A stretch of DNA of 64,000 nucleotides from Paraburkholderia sp. DHOC27 (GCF_003429005.1 NZ_QVQV01000004.1:124518-188517); one strand, 5' to 3'. Numbered from the stretch's first letter, positions 38,218 through 47,624 are shown. Made by a program: numbers and translations. The notes: generated by a model not told the origin, from the sequence alone.

Positions 38218-39882
38218 CTACCCTAACTTAAACCTCGCCACCATCACCTTCAACCCCTTAGCCTGATCATCCAGAGACCGAGCAGCAGCAGTCGCCTGCT
38301 CAACCAACGCTGCATTCTGCTGCGTCCCGGAATCCATCTGCGTCACAGCCAGATTAATCTCCTCGATCCCCGAACTCTGCTCGGCCGAAGCCGCCGAGAT
38401 CTCCCCGATGATGTCGGTCACCCGCTTCACTGCCTTCACCACCTCGTCCATCGTCTGACCCGCATCCTGCGCCAGCGCCGAACCATTCCCCACCCGCTCC
38501 ACCGATGCGCTAATCAACCCCTTGATCTCCTTGGCCGCGCCCGCGCTCCGCTGCGCCAGATTGCGCACCTCGCCCGCTACCACCGAGAAGCCACGCCCCT
38601 CTTCGCCCGCGCGCGCCGCTTCGACCGCTGCGTTCAGCGCCAGAATGTTCGTCTGAAACGCAATGCCCTCAATCACGCCGATGATGTCCGCAATGCTCTT
38701 CGCGCTCTCGTTGATCTGGCTCATCGTCGCCACCACGCGGCCTACCACTTCGCCACCCTTCTCCGCTATTTCCGATGCGTTGTGCGCCAGCGCGCTCGCC
38801 TGCTTCGCGTTGTCGGCGTTTTGCCTCACCGTCGAGGTCAACTGCTCCATGCTGCTCGCCGTACGTTCGAGCGCCATCGCCTGCTGTTCGGTCCGCTGCG
38901 ACAGATCCAGATTGCCCGTCGAAATCTCCCCCGATGCCGTGGCGATCGCATCCGCGCTCGCGGCGATATCCGAGACGGTAGTCGCAAGCCCGCTTTGCAT
39001 CTCGCGCAACGCCGACAGCATGCTCGAGCGGTCCTGACTCGCTAGCGCAATACGATTCGACAGATCGCCCGCGGCAATCCGGCTCGCGATTTCCTTGGCA
39101 TACACCGGCTCGCCGCCGAGTTGCCGCGCGAGCCGCCGCACCACCCATTCGCTGATCACGAAGGCGAGCGCGATCAAGCCAGCGGTCATCCCCGCCAGCA
39201 TCACGAACGACGAGTGGTAGATGAACCCCGAGGCATCGATGGTCGCCTTCGCGGCCACGCCGCGCTGCTCGACCAGACCATCCACCATCTTCTCCAGCTT
39301 TTCCGTCTCCACCAGCATCGAGACGTCCTGGGTGCCAACCTGCCAGTTCATCTGCGACAGATCCAGCGGCTGCGCCTTCACGAGCGTCACGAAATCGCGC
39401 AGATGCCCGCTCCAGGTTGCAACCGCGGCGGCAAATTTCTGCTCCTGCGCGGCGGCATCGCTATCCGCGGGGTCGGCGTACTGGCGCAGCGCGTTTAGTT
39501 GCGTCGCGAGTCCTGCGAGATCCTTGTCGATGTCCGCGCCCAGTTCGTCGCGTTCCTTCGCGGTCGTGGCGGTCAGCAGCATCTTCTGCGCACGGCTCGC
39601 GCGCAGCACATGACCGCGCGCCTCCTCCGCCGCGCGGCTCGCCACGTGACCCTGCACGTAGATGGACTGCGCCGAGCCATTCAGACGGCCGATCTGCGTC
39701 AACGAAAACACCCCAATCACCAGCGTGCCGAGCAGCAGCATCGCAAACGCCAGCCGCAATGTGGCTTTTACGGACAAACCCTGCGGACCGGCCGCCGGTG
39801 CGCGCGGCTGCGACGCCCCTCCAACCCGCTCGCTATCTGCAACAAATCCCACCCCTGTCCGGCTGCCCAGCGAAACTTTCAT
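38218..39882 (-). CDS. Methyl-accepting chemotaxis protein
   Basis: A 554-residue chemoreceptor. A first membrane helix (about 40-60) is followed by a four-helix-bundle periplasmic sensor (about 62-220), a second helix (about 222-245), a HAMP domain (RLARQLGGEPVYAKEIASRIAAGDL) and a long cytoplasmic signalling coiled coil with the invariant hairpin tip IEGIAFQTNILALNAAVEAA and GRGFSVVAGEVRNLAQRSA. The C terminus ends ARFKLG without an NWETF-type tether for CheR/CheB. Start at MKVSLGSRTG; ATG 39912 and a TTG at 39924 are alternatives. The ligand is unknown. Confidence 0.92.
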   Translation of the reverse strand: MKVSLGSRTGVGFVADSERVGGASQPRAPAAGPQGLSVKATLRLAFAMLLLGTLVIGVFSLTQIGRLNGSAQSIYVQGHVASRAAEEARGHVLRASRAQKMLLTATTAKERDELGADIDKDLAGLATQLNALRQYADPADSDAAAQEQKFAAAVATWSGHLRDFVTLVKAQPLDLSQMNWQVGTQDVSMLVETEKLEKMVDGLVEQRGVAAKATIDASGFIYHSSFVMLAGMTAGLIALAFVISEWVVRRLARQLGGEPVYAKEIASRIAAGDLSNRIALASQDRSSMLSALREMQSGLATTVSDIAASADAIATASGEISTGNLDLSQRTEQQAMALERTASSMEQLTSTVRQNADNAKQASALAHNASEIAEKGGEVVGRVVATMSQINESAKSIADIIGVIEGIAFQTNILALNAAVEAARAGEEGRGFSVVAGEVRNLAQRSAGAAKEIKGLISASVERVGNGSALAQDAGQTMDEVVKAVKRVTDIIGEISAASAEQSSGIEEINLAVTQMDSGTQQNAALVEQATAAARSLDDQAKGLKVMVARFKLG

Positions 39883-39913
39883 ATTTGTTGGCCCCGCGCC
39901 ACGTTTGCACATC

Positions 39914-39936
39914 TGCGGGAACAAGCCGTTCCCGCA
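39914..39936 (-). promoter_or_regulatory. 9-bp inverted repeat in the chemoreceptor gene leader
   Basis: TGCGGGAAC and GTTCCCGCA form a perfect stem with a 5-base loop, 32-54 bases upstream of the chosen start. There is no U-run, so it is not a terminator. It could be an operator or an mRNA stability or translation element. It would overlap the coding sequence if the TTG start at 39924 is used. Confidence 0.45.
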
Positions 39937-39960
39937 TTCCAGGATATCTATCTCCCTGTA

Positions 39961-39988
39961 TCTACGGCATCTGTGTCGGCATTCTTTA
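39961..39988 (-). promoter_or_regulatory. Possible sigma-28 (FliA) promoter of the chemoreceptor gene
   Basis: On the minus strand TAAAGAAT (from 39988) is followed after 12 bases by GCCGTAGA (39968-39961). This resembles the flagellar TAAAGTTT-N11-GCCGATAA consensus, one base longer and weaker at the 3' end. It lies about 80 bases upstream of the start, where chemotaxis genes often carry such promoters. I see nothing else in the 376-base gap 39883-40258. Confidence 0.35.
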
Positions 39989-40258
39989 ACGAGGGACGCG
40001 AAGCTCAGCGTCGTTCCACCGCCCGCCCCATCCTGACGCCCTGGCCGCGTGGCCGGAACTCGACTGAATGGTCAGGAAATGGCCGTTTCGCGACAAAAGT
40101 TGGCCTAACATTTCGCGTCAGCCAAATTACAATTCATCAAACAGAAGAAAATGCGTGCGAGCGCGTCCAAAAGCCGCAGCCAGCCCGCAATCTGGATCGC
40201 GCCCTGCCGATCCACTCGCCATTCCGTCATCAACCCGTTTCAGCCTTCTCAAAAGCGC

Positions 40259-41518
40259 ATGGAAACCAGTCTCGATAAAGGCACCCTCGCCGCCGCCAGC
40301 CCAGCCGGCGTCCATCCCGTGCCGCCGCCCGCGGCGGGCAAGGTGCAGCGCACCGTATATTCGGTGCTCGGTGCAATCAGCTTCTCGCACCTGCTCAACG
40401 ACATGATTCAGTCGCTGATTCTGGCCATCTACCCCATGTTGAAGGACAACTTCTCGTTGTCGTTCACGCAGATCGGCCTGATCACGCTGACCTACCAGAT
40501 CACCGCGTCCATGCTCCAGCCGCTGGTCGGCATGTACACGGACAAGCATCCGAAGCCGTACTCGCTGCCGGTCGGTATGGGCTTTACGCTGAGCGGTCTG
40601 CTGCTGATGTCGGTTGCGCCCAACTTCGGCATCCTGCTGGTGGCCGCGGCACTGGTCGGCTGCGGTTCCTCGGTGTTCCATCCGGAATCGTCCCGCGTGG
40701 CGCGCATGGCGTCGGGCGGCCGTCACGGCCTCGCGCAGTCGTTGTTTCAGGTGGGCGGCAATGCCGGCTCGTCGCTCGGGCCGCTGCTCGCAGCACTGAT
40801 CGTGATTCCGCATGGCCAGCGCAGCATCGCGTGGTTTTCGGTGGCGGCGCTGGTAGCGATCGTCGTGCTCACGCAGATCGGCCGCTGGTACAAGCAGCAT
40901 CCCGCGACGAAGAAGGCACGCGGCGCGCAGGCGGCGCATCCGTCGCTCTCGCGTAACAAGGTGCTGTTCGCAATGGGCGTGCTGGTGCTGCTGGTGTTCT
41001 CGAAGTACTTCTACCTCGCCAGCATCAACAGCTATTTCACCTTCTACCTGATCGACAAGTTCCACCTGCCGGTGCAGGCCGCTCAGGTGCACCTGTTCGT
41101 GTTCCTTGCCGCCGTTGCCGCAGGGACCATCATCGGCGGTCCGGTGGGTGACAGGATTGGCCGCAAGTACGTGATCTGGGTGTCGATTCTCGGCGTAGCC
41201 CCGTTCACGCTGCTGCTGCCGTATGCCAACCTGTTCTGGACCGGCGTGTTGACGGTGGTGATCGGCGTGGTGCTCGCGTCGGCCTTCTCGGCCATCCTGG
41301 TCTATGCGCAGGAGCTGATTCCCGGCAAGGTCGGGATGGTGGCGGGCCTCTTCTTCGGCTTCGCGTTCGGGCTGGGCGGCATTGGTGCGGCCGTGCTCGG
41401 TCAACTGGCGGACGCGACCAGCATCGCCTACGTCTACAAGGTGTGCTCGTTCCTGCCGTTGATCGGCATTCTGACGGTGTTCCTGCCAAATATCGAAGGC
41501 AAGAAAGCCAAGGCTTGA
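40259..41518 (+). CDS. MFS transporter, fosmidomycin-resistance (Fsr) type
   Basis: A 419-residue 12-helix major facilitator protein. SHLLNDMIQSLILAIYPMLK after the first helix, QPLVGMYTDKHPKPYSLPVG between helices 2 and 3, and HPESSRVARMASGGRHGLAQS between helices 4 and 5 mark the Fsr subgroup, which exports fosmidomycin in E. coli; the natural substrate is unknown. The start METSLDKGTL is chosen over an upstream frame at 40151 of unrelated composition. It is followed by a strong terminator and looks monocistronic. Confidence 0.9.
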   Translation: METSLDKGTLAAASPAGVHPVPPPAAGKVQRTVYSVLGAISFSHLLNDMIQSLILAIYPMLKDNFSLSFTQIGLITLTYQITASMLQPLVGMYTDKHPKPYSLPVGMGFTLSGLLLMSVAPNFGILLVAAALVGCGSSVFHPESSRVARMASGGRHGLAQSLFQVGGNAGSSLGPLLAALIVIPHGQRSIAWFSVAALVAIVVLTQIGRWYKQHPATKKARGAQAAHPSLSRNKVLFAMGVLVLLVFSKYFYLASINSYFTFYLIDKFHLPVQAAQVHLFVFLAAVAAGTIIGGPVGDRIGRKYVIWVSILGVAPFTLLLPYANLFWTGVLTVVIGVVLASAFSAILVYAQELIPGKVGMVAGLFFGFAFGLGGIGAAVLGQLADATSIAYVYKVCSFLPLIGILTVFLPNIEGKKAKA

Positions 41519-41551
41519 GGCGGCGTTGAAACGCTCGGCAATCCTGCATGG

Positions 41552-41575
41552 AAAAAGGCGCTTCGGCGCCTTTTT
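41552..41575 (+). terminator. Rho-independent terminator after the MFS gene
   Basis: GGCGC-TTCG-GCGCC, extended by A/T pairs to AAAAAGGCGC and GCGCCTTTTT, forms a very stable tetraloop hairpin with a U tail. Its symmetry would let it act in both directions. Confidence 0.9.
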
Positions 41576-41773
41576 CTTTGCCCATGCGGCTTGAACCGCG
41601 ACACCCACGGCCGACGCGCGGGCGTCCTATGGTGAACCCGCGTTGTCCGGCTGCGCGGGCGTACTCTATGCTGTGCACACGCACGCCGCCGACGCACTCC
41701 GTGGCCACTCGCCGGCGTGCTTCGTATCGTGCTCCACGTCCCCTCACCCTCGCTGCCGCAAGGATCGCCGCTG

Positions 41774-43681
41774 ATGACGAACTACCGCGACTTCCACCGC
41801 CGTTCCATCGATCATCCGGAAGATTTCTGGCGCGAGGAGGCGCGGCGCATCCATTGGGAAACGCCGTTCGACAAGGTGCTCGATACGTCGAATCCGCCGT
41901 TTGCGCGCTGGTTCGTCGGCGGCCGCACCAATCTTTGCCACAACGCGGTGGACCGTCATCTGGTGGAACGCGCGCAGCAAAATGCGCTCATCTACGTCTC
42001 GACGGAAACTGGCATCGAGCGCCGCTACACCTACGCGGAGCTGTACGCGGAAATCAACCGCATGGCTGCCGTGATGCGCTCGCTCGGCGTGAAGCGCGGC
42101 GAGCGCGTACTGATCTATCTGCCGATGATCCCCGAAGCGGTGTTCGCCATGCTCGCCTGCGCGCGGCTCGGGGCGATTCACTCGGTGGTGTTCGGTGGCT
42201 TCGCCGCGCCGAACCTGGCAGCCCGCATCGACGACGCCAAACCCGTGCTGATCGTCACCGCCGACGCCGGCGCGCGTGGCGGCAAGGTGATCGACTACAC
42301 GCCGCTCGTCGACGAGGCCCTCGCACGCGCGCAGCACAAGACCGCGCAGGTGCTGCTGATCGACCGACAACTCGCGCCCGAGCGTCTGAACGCCAGCTAC
42401 CTGGTGAACTACGAGCCGCTGCGCGAGCAGTTTTTCGATGCCCATGTGCCGTGCGAATGGCTGGAGTCGAACGAGCCTTCCTATGTGTTGTACACCTCGG
42501 GCACCACGGGGCGGCCCAAGGGCGTGCAACGCGATGTGGGCGGCTATGCGGTAGCGCTGGCGGCGTCGATGGAATACATCTTCGAAGGCCGCGCGGGCGA
42601 CACCATGTTCACCGCCTCGGATATCGGCTGGGTGGTCGGCCATAGCTACATCATCTATGCGCCGCTACTCGCCGGACTGACCACCGTGATGTACGAAGGC
42701 ACGCCGATTCGCCCGGACGGCGGCATCTGGTGGCGGCTCGTCGAGCAGTACAAAATCAACCTGATGTTCACGGCACCCACCGCGCTGCGCGTGCTCAAGA
42801 AACAGGATCCGGCCTTGCTGAAAAAGTCCGACCTGTCGAGTTTGCGGACCTTGTTTCTGGCCGGCGAACCGCTCGATGAACCGACCGCCTCGTGGATCAC
42901 CGGTGCGCTCGGCAAGCCGGTAGTCGACAACTACTGGCAGACCGAAACCGGCTGGCCGATGCTGGCCATCCAGCGCGGCGTCGAAGCATTGCCGCCGAAG
43001 CTCGGTTCGCCTGGTGTGCCCGCCTACGGCTACGACCTGACCTTGCGCAACGAAGCGAACGGCGAACCGTGCGCGCCAGGCGAGAAAGGCGTGTTGACGC
43101 TGGGATATCCATTGCCGCCCGGCTGCATGTCCACCGTGTGGGGCGACGACCAACGCTTTATCGACACGTACTGGTCGAGCGTGCCGGGTCAGGCCGTGTA
43201 TTCGACTTTCGACTGGGGCATCCAGGATGACGATGGCTACGTGACCATCCTCGGACGCACGGACGACGTGATCAACGTCGCGGGTCACCGGCTCGGCACG
43301 CGGGAAATCGAAGAAGCGCTGTCGAGTCACGCGGCCGTCGCCGAGGTCGCCGTGGTCGGCGTGGCTGATCCCGTGAAAGGCCAGGCAGCGCTCGCCTTCG
43401 TCGTGCTACGCGATGCTGAGCGCTACGCGAGCGACAAGGCGCGCGCAAAACTGTCCACGGAACTTACCGCGACCGTCGACCGGCAACTGGGCGCGATTGC
43501 GCGGCCGGCGCACGTCCATGTGGTGTCGATGTTGCCCAAAACGCGCTCGGGCAAGCTGCTGCGCCGGGCCATTGCGGCGTTGGCGGAAGGACGCGAGCCG
43601 GGTGATCTGCCCACCATCGAAGATCCCGCGGCACTCGTGCAGGTGCGCGAGGCGCTGGCGGCAGCGAGCGGGAAAGCGTGA
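41774..43681 (+). CDS. prpE: Propionyl-CoA synthetase (acyl-CoA synthetase, PrpE type)
   Basis: A 635-residue AMP-forming acyl-CoA synthetase that activates propionate, and probably acetate, to the CoA ester. The P-loop YTSGTTGRPKGVQRD, DNYWQTETGWP, GRTDDVINVAGHRL and the C-terminal acylatable Lys in PKTRSGKLLRR are all present. The opening MTNYRDFHRRSIDHPEDFW is typical of PrpE and acetyl-CoA synthetase. The start at 41774 is preferred to a leftward extension of 19 residues. No prpBCD genes are adjacent. It converges with mtnN, with only three bases between the stops. Confidence 0.9.
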   Translation: MTNYRDFHRRSIDHPEDFWREEARRIHWETPFDKVLDTSNPPFARWFVGGRTNLCHNAVDRHLVERAQQNALIYVSTETGIERRYTYAELYAEINRMAAVMRSLGVKRGERVLIYLPMIPEAVFAMLACARLGAIHSVVFGGFAAPNLAARIDDAKPVLIVTADAGARGGKVIDYTPLVDEALARAQHKTAQVLLIDRQLAPERLNASYLVNYEPLREQFFDAHVPCEWLESNEPSYVLYTSGTTGRPKGVQRDVGGYAVALAASMEYIFEGRAGDTMFTASDIGWVVGHSYIIYAPLLAGLTTVMYEGTPIRPDGGIWWRLVEQYKINLMFTAPTALRVLKKQDPALLKKSDLSSLRTLFLAGEPLDEPTASWITGALGKPVVDNYWQTETGWPMLAIQRGVEALPPKLGSPGVPAYGYDLTLRNEANGEPCAPGEKGVLTLGYPLPPGCMSTVWGDDQRFIDTYWSSVPGQAVYSTFDWGIQDDDGYVTILGRTDDVINVAGHRLGTREIEEALSSHAAVAEVAVVGVADPVKGQAALAFVVLRDAERYASDKARAKLSTELTATVDRQLGAIARPAHVHVVSMLPKTRSGKLLRRAIAALAEGREPGDLPTIEDPAALVQVREALAAASGKA

Positions 43682-43684
43682 ACC

Positions 43685-44470
43685 TCAGCCGCGCGCCTGC
43701 AGGAACCGCGTGAGAATCCCGTTCGAATACGTGCCGGCAAGCTCGGTCAGGAAGGTCGTGAACGACGCCGGCGCATGGGCGTCCGCCGTATCCGAGACCG
43801 TGCGCACGATCGCACACGGCACGCCGTACTCGTGACAGACCTGGGCAATCGCGGCGCCTTCCATCTCGACCGCGAGCGCATCAGGCAATGCGGCCCGCAG
43901 CGTTGCCACCGCCGCCGCACTGGCCACGAACTGATCGCCGCTGATGATGAGCCCGCGATGCAGTTGCGGCGTCTCGATGGCAAAGCGCTGCACGAGCGCC
44001 GCACCCTCCTCCGCGATGAAACGCCCGGCGGCCGCCGCGAGTTGTGCGGCCAACGCAGAATCCGCCGCAAAGCGTGCAATGCCGAGCAACGGCACTTCGA
44101 AGCGAGGGAACAGCGGCGACGCATCCAGATCGTGCTGCATTAGCGAGTCCGCGACGACGACCGCGCCGATCCGCACGTCGTGCCCCACGCCACCCGCGAC
44201 GCCGGTGAACACGACGGCCTCGACATCGAAGGCATGAATCAGCGCACTGACCGTGGCCGCTGCCGCGACCTTGCCGATGCGCGCCAGCGTGACGACGCAC
44301 GGTGCGCCATAGGCAGTACCGACGTGATAGTCACGCCCGCCATGCGTGACCGTATGCACGCCCGACTCCGCGCGCATCACCTCGATCAGGCTGCCGAGTT
44401 CCTGCGGCAACGCCGCCATGATGCCCAACGGCCGCCGTCCGTTCGCCGCTTCGTTACGCAGCGCGCTCAT
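43685..44470 (-). CDS. mtnN: 5'-methylthioadenosine/S-adenosylhomocysteine nucleosidase
   Basis: A 261-residue nucleoside-phosphorylase-fold enzyme that cleaves MTA and SAH to adenine plus the thioribose, clearing by-products of SAM use. GIMAALPQELGSLIE at the N terminus, VFTGVAGGVGHDVRIGAVVVAD, and AVEMEGAAIAQVCHEYGVP with the base-binding Asp in RTVSDTADAHA are family features. The start at 44470 overlaps the uvrD stop as ATGA, so the two are translationally coupled. Confidence 0.9.
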   Translation of the reverse strand: MSALRNEAANGRRPLGIMAALPQELGSLIEVMRAESGVHTVTHGGRDYHVGTAYGAPCVVTLARIGKVAAAATVSALIHAFDVEAVVFTGVAGGVGHDVRIGAVVVADSLMQHDLDASPLFPRFEVPLLGIARFAADSALAAQLAAAAGRFIAEEGAALVQRFAIETPQLHRGLIISGDQFVASAAAVATLRAALPDALAVEMEGAAIAQVCHEYGVPCAIVRTVSDTADAHAPASFTTFLTELAGTYSNGILTRFLQARG

Positions 44471-46824
44471 TCGACCGCCTGCAGTTTGGCGACCGCGAGC
44501 GCGAGCCACTTCTCGCCGTGACGCTTGAATTTGACCTGCGCCTTCGCTTCAGCGCCGCCTCCTTCGAGCGCGGTGATGGTGCCCTCGCCGAACTTGGTGT
44601 GAAAGACCTGTTGACCGACGCGGAAGCCGACTTCCGCGGCGCGCTGCTCATTCGCAAACGCAGGTAGCGGCGCAGAGGTTGCCGCCCCGCTGTAGCCCTG
44701 CTGGCGATCGGGCCGCGCAAACCAGTCGCGGCCGTAGCCTGCGTTGTCCGAACGGCCGCCCCAACGCGCACCGGCTTCGACCTTGGGCGTGAGCCACTTG
44801 AGCGTTTCCTGCGGCAGTTCGTCGAAAAAGCGCGAACGGATGTTGTAGCGCGTCTGGCCGTGCAACATGCGGCTCTGCGCGAACGACAGATACAGGCGCT
44901 CCTTCGCGCGCGTGATCGCAACGTACATCAGACGGCGCTCTTCTTCGAGGCCGTCGGTTTCCATCGCGCTGTTCTCGTGCGGAAACAGGCCTTCCTCGAG
45001 CCCCGTGATGAACACCGCCGTAAACTCCAGTCCCTTGGCCGCGTGCACCGTCATCAGCTGCACGGCTTCCTGACCGGCTTGCGCCTGGTTGTCGCCCGCC
45101 TCGAGCGACGCGTGCGAGAGAAAGCCCGCGAGCGGCGTCATCGTGTCGGGGTTCTGCGCCGGGTCCGTGAAATCGGGTGCATCGAGTACGACGGTGTTTG
45201 GATCGTCCGTGGCCACGCCCAGCTCCGGCGCGGCGCTCGCGCCAGGTCGCAGCGGAATGGAGCGCGCGGGTGTATCGAGCCCGTAACCCTCTTCGCTGAC
45301 GAACGCCGCCGCCGCGTTGACGAGTTCCTGCAAGTTTTCGAGGCGATCCTGGCCTTCACGCTCAGTCTGATAAAACTCGGCGAGGCCGCTCGTGCGCACC
45401 ACGTACTCGACCGTCTCCGGCAGGCTCATCTGCTGCGTCTCCGCGCGCATCTTGCCGATCAGGTTGGCGAAACCGGCGAGACTCGAGCCCGCTTTGCCGG
45501 CCACGTACGGTATCGCCGCAGCCATCGAACAGTTGTAGAGACGCGCGGCGTCCGCCAGTTGTTCGATGGAACGCGCCCCGATGCCGCGGGTCGGGAAATT
45601 GACGACGCGCGCGAACGCGGTGTCGTCATTCGGGTTGTCAATGAGGCGCAGATAGGCAAGCGCATGCTTGATTTCCTGGCGCTCGAAAAAGCGCAGGCCG
45701 CCGTACACGCGATACGCGATGCCTGCATTCACCAGCGTGTGTTCGATGGTGCGCGACTGCGCGTTGCTGCGGTACAGAACCGCGACTTCGCTGCGTGACG
45801 TGCCGGTATTGATCAGCGCCTTGATTTCTTCGACGATCCAGCCGGCTTCCTGACTATCCGTGGCGGCTTCATAGACGCGCACCGGTTCGCCGTGACCGGC
45901 GTCGGTGCGCAGGTTCTTGCCGAGCCGCCGCGAGTTGTTGGCGATCAGTTGATTGGCCGCATCGAGAATATGGCCGTGCGAGCGATAGTTCTGCTCCAGC
46001 TTGATCAGATTGCGAACGTTGAATTCCTGCTCGAAGTCGCGCATGTTGCCGACGTTCGCGCCGCGAAACGCGTAGATGGACTGGTCGTCGTCACCGACCG
46101 CGAAAATCGCGTTGGTTTGCCCGGCGAGCAGCTTGAGCCACGCGTATTGCAGCTTGTTGGTGTCCTGAAACTCGTCGACGAGAATCTGCCGGAAGCGCGC
46201 CTGATAGTGCGCGCGCAGCGGCGGATTATGGGCGAGCAGCTCGTAGCAGCGCAGCAGCAGTTCGGGGAAGTCCACCACGCCTTCGCGCTGGCATTGCTGG
46301 TCGTAGGCTTCGTAGAGCTCGACGAACTTGCGGTTGAAGTTGTCGGTGGCGTCGACGTCCTTGGGGCGCAGTCCCTGCTCTTTGGCGTTGTTGATGAAGT
46401 ACTGCAGGTTCTTGGCCGGGTACTTCTCGTCGTCGATGTTCAGGCCTTTCATCAGACGCTTGATCGCGGAGAGCTGGTCGGCGGTATCGAGAATCTGGAA
46501 AGTGGCGGGCAAACCGGCATCGCGGTGATGGGCGCGCAGCATGCGGTTGCACAGACCGTGGAAGGTGCCGATCCACATGCCACGCGTGTCGATGGGCAGC
46601 AGCGCCTGCAGACGCGCCATCATTTCCCGCGCCGCCTTGTTGGTGAAGGTGACGGCGAGGATGGTAGCGGGCGACGCGAGGCCCTGCTGGATCAGCCACG
46701 CGATGCGGGTGATGAGGACGCGGGTCTTGCCGCTGCCCGCGCCGGCCAGGATGAGCGCGGGTTCGTTGGGGAGGGTAACGGCGGCGTGTTGTTCGGGGTT
46801 GAGGTTGTGGAGGAGTTCGGGCAT
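44467..46824 (-). CDS. uvrD: DNA helicase II (UvrD/Rep family)
   Basis: A 785-residue superfamily 1A 3'-5' helicase for nucleotide-excision and mismatch repair. Walker A is AGAGSGKT; VTFTNKAAREM (Ia), the Walker B region ILVDEFQDTN, VGDDDQSIYAFRGA (III), EQNYRSHGHILDAAN (IV), QLMTVHAAKGLEF (V) and EERRLMYVAITRAKERL (VI) follow in order. The C terminus FRVGQQVFHTKFGEGTI is the RNA-polymerase-binding Tudor-like domain typical of UvrD/PcrA. The start MPELLHNLNPEQHAAV is preferred to an in-frame ATG 16 codons upstream. It diverges from valS across repeat element 2. Confidence 0.95.
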   Translation of the reverse strand: MPELLHNLNPEQHAAVTLPNEPALILAGAGSGKTRVLITRIAWLIQQGLASPATILAVTFTNKAAREMMARLQALLPIDTRGMWIGTFHGLCNRMLRAHHRDAGLPATFQILDTADQLSAIKRLMKGLNIDDEKYPAKNLQYFINNAKEQGLRPKDVDATDNFNRKFVELYEAYDQQCQREGVVDFPELLLRCYELLAHNPPLRAHYQARFRQILVDEFQDTNKLQYAWLKLLAGQTNAIFAVGDDDQSIYAFRGANVGNMRDFEQEFNVRNLIKLEQNYRSHGHILDAANQLIANNSRRLGKNLRTDAGHGEPVRVYEAATDSQEAGWIVEEIKALINTGTSRSEVAVLYRSNAQSRTIEHTLVNAGIAYRVYGGLRFFERQEIKHALAYLRLIDNPNDDTAFARVVNFPTRGIGARSIEQLADAARLYNCSMAAAIPYVAGKAGSSLAGFANLIGKMRAETQQMSLPETVEYVVRTSGLAEFYQTEREGQDRLENLQELVNAAAAFVSEEGYGLDTPARSIPLRPGASAAPELGVATDDPNTVVLDAPDFTDPAQNPDTMTPLAGFLSHASLEAGDNQAQAGQEAVQLMTVHAAKGLEFTAVFITGLEEGLFPHENSAMETDGLEEERRLMYVAITRAKERLYLSFAQSRMLHGQTRYNIRSRFFDELPQETLKWLTPKVEAGARWGGRSDNAGYGRDWFARPDRQQGYSGAATSAPLPAFANEQRAAEVGFRVGQQVFHTKFGEGTITALEGGGAEAKAQVKFKRHGEKWLALAVAKLQAVE

Positions 46825-46930
46825 TTTCCGGGAAAGCGGGTCGGGGTCGGGGTCGGCGGGTTCGTTCCTCATTATAAGGTTTGGGGGGCCGCCGCGCGGC
46901 GGGGGTATCGGGTGCAGCGTGGTGCGGATT

Positions 46931-47624
46931 TGCCTGCGGCGCCGTGGTTTTTTTGGTGTTGGCCTTTCGTTGCTTTCTCTTTGGACTTTCCTTGATTTCT
47001 TATTGGTCTATTTGTGTTGCCCCTGTGCGGGGCGGCATCCAATTCCTTGGCCTTTCCTTGCATTCTTAATGGTCTATTTGTGTTGCCCCTGTGCGGGGCG
47101 GCATCCAATTCCTTGGCCTTTCCTTGATTTCTTATTGGTTTATTTGCGTTGCCCCTGTGCGGGGCGGCACCTACTTTTCTTTGCCGGCCGCAAAGAAAAG
47201 TAGGCAAAAGAAAGCGGGCTCAAACCGCCAGCCGGTAGGTGTTTCCCTCGCCACGCTCGCGGTATTGGTCCGAGACGAGATGGTCTCTCGCACCGCCCGC
47301 TTTCGTGACCAGGCAGTCATCCGCTCCAGCGTTGCGCTGCGCGCTCCGCCGCCGGGCATAACCCCCGTCAGTGGGTGGCACCCAACCGCGACGCACGCAG
47401 TGCGGAGTGGGATGAATGAGCCCTTTGTCACGGAGGGATGAGGCGCGAGGGAGGGTCTCGTCTCGGACCACTCCGGGCTGTGTCCAGTGGGGGACACCTA
47501 AACGCTGGCGGTGTGAGCCGCTTTCTTTTGCCTACTTTTCTTTGCGGCAGGCAAAGAAAAGTAGGTGCCGCCCCGCACAGGGGCAACGCAAATAGACCAA
47601 TAAGAAATCAAGGAAAGGCCAAAG
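46931..47624. repeat. Large inverted-repeat intergenic element, copy 2
   Basis: This lies in the divergent uvrD/valS gap. The left end TGCCTGCGGCGCC (46931) matches the ends of copy 1; the right boundary, past GGAAAGGCCAAAG at 47624, is less certain. Hairpins CCTACTTTTCTTTGC/GCAAAGAAAAGTAGG stand at 47170-47184/47190-47204 and 47531-47545/47551-47565. The inner left arm (about 47220-47350) matches the complement of copy 1's right arm, and the inner right arm (about 47395-47480) matches copy 1's left arm. The outer left part is expanded by a 66-base tandem triplication. Open frames in it are repeat artefacts. Confidence 0.88.
46981..47178. repeat. 66-bp tandem triplication inside repeat element 2
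   Basis: Three head-to-tail copies begin at 46981, 47047 and 47113, exactly 66 bases apart. Each carries TTTCCTTG...TTATTGGT-TATTTG and the GCCCC-TGTGC-GGGGC hairpin. The first two also share GGCATCCAATTCC, whereas the third runs into the long hairpin. Copy 1 of the element has a single such unit, so the triplication is specific to this copy. Confidence 0.93.

Noticed and set aside
46872..47207. Minus-strand open frame with peptide repeats (KPIRNQGKAK and similar)
   Set aside because: It is a translation of the 66-bp triplication and hairpin arms of repeat element 2. There is no ribosome-binding site, and the same peptide occurs in frames of copy 1, which is non-coding.
37467..47624. CRISPR-like appearance of the repeated elements
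   Set aside because: Repeat units are long inverted arms or direct 66-bp tandem copies without unique spacers, and no cas genes are present.
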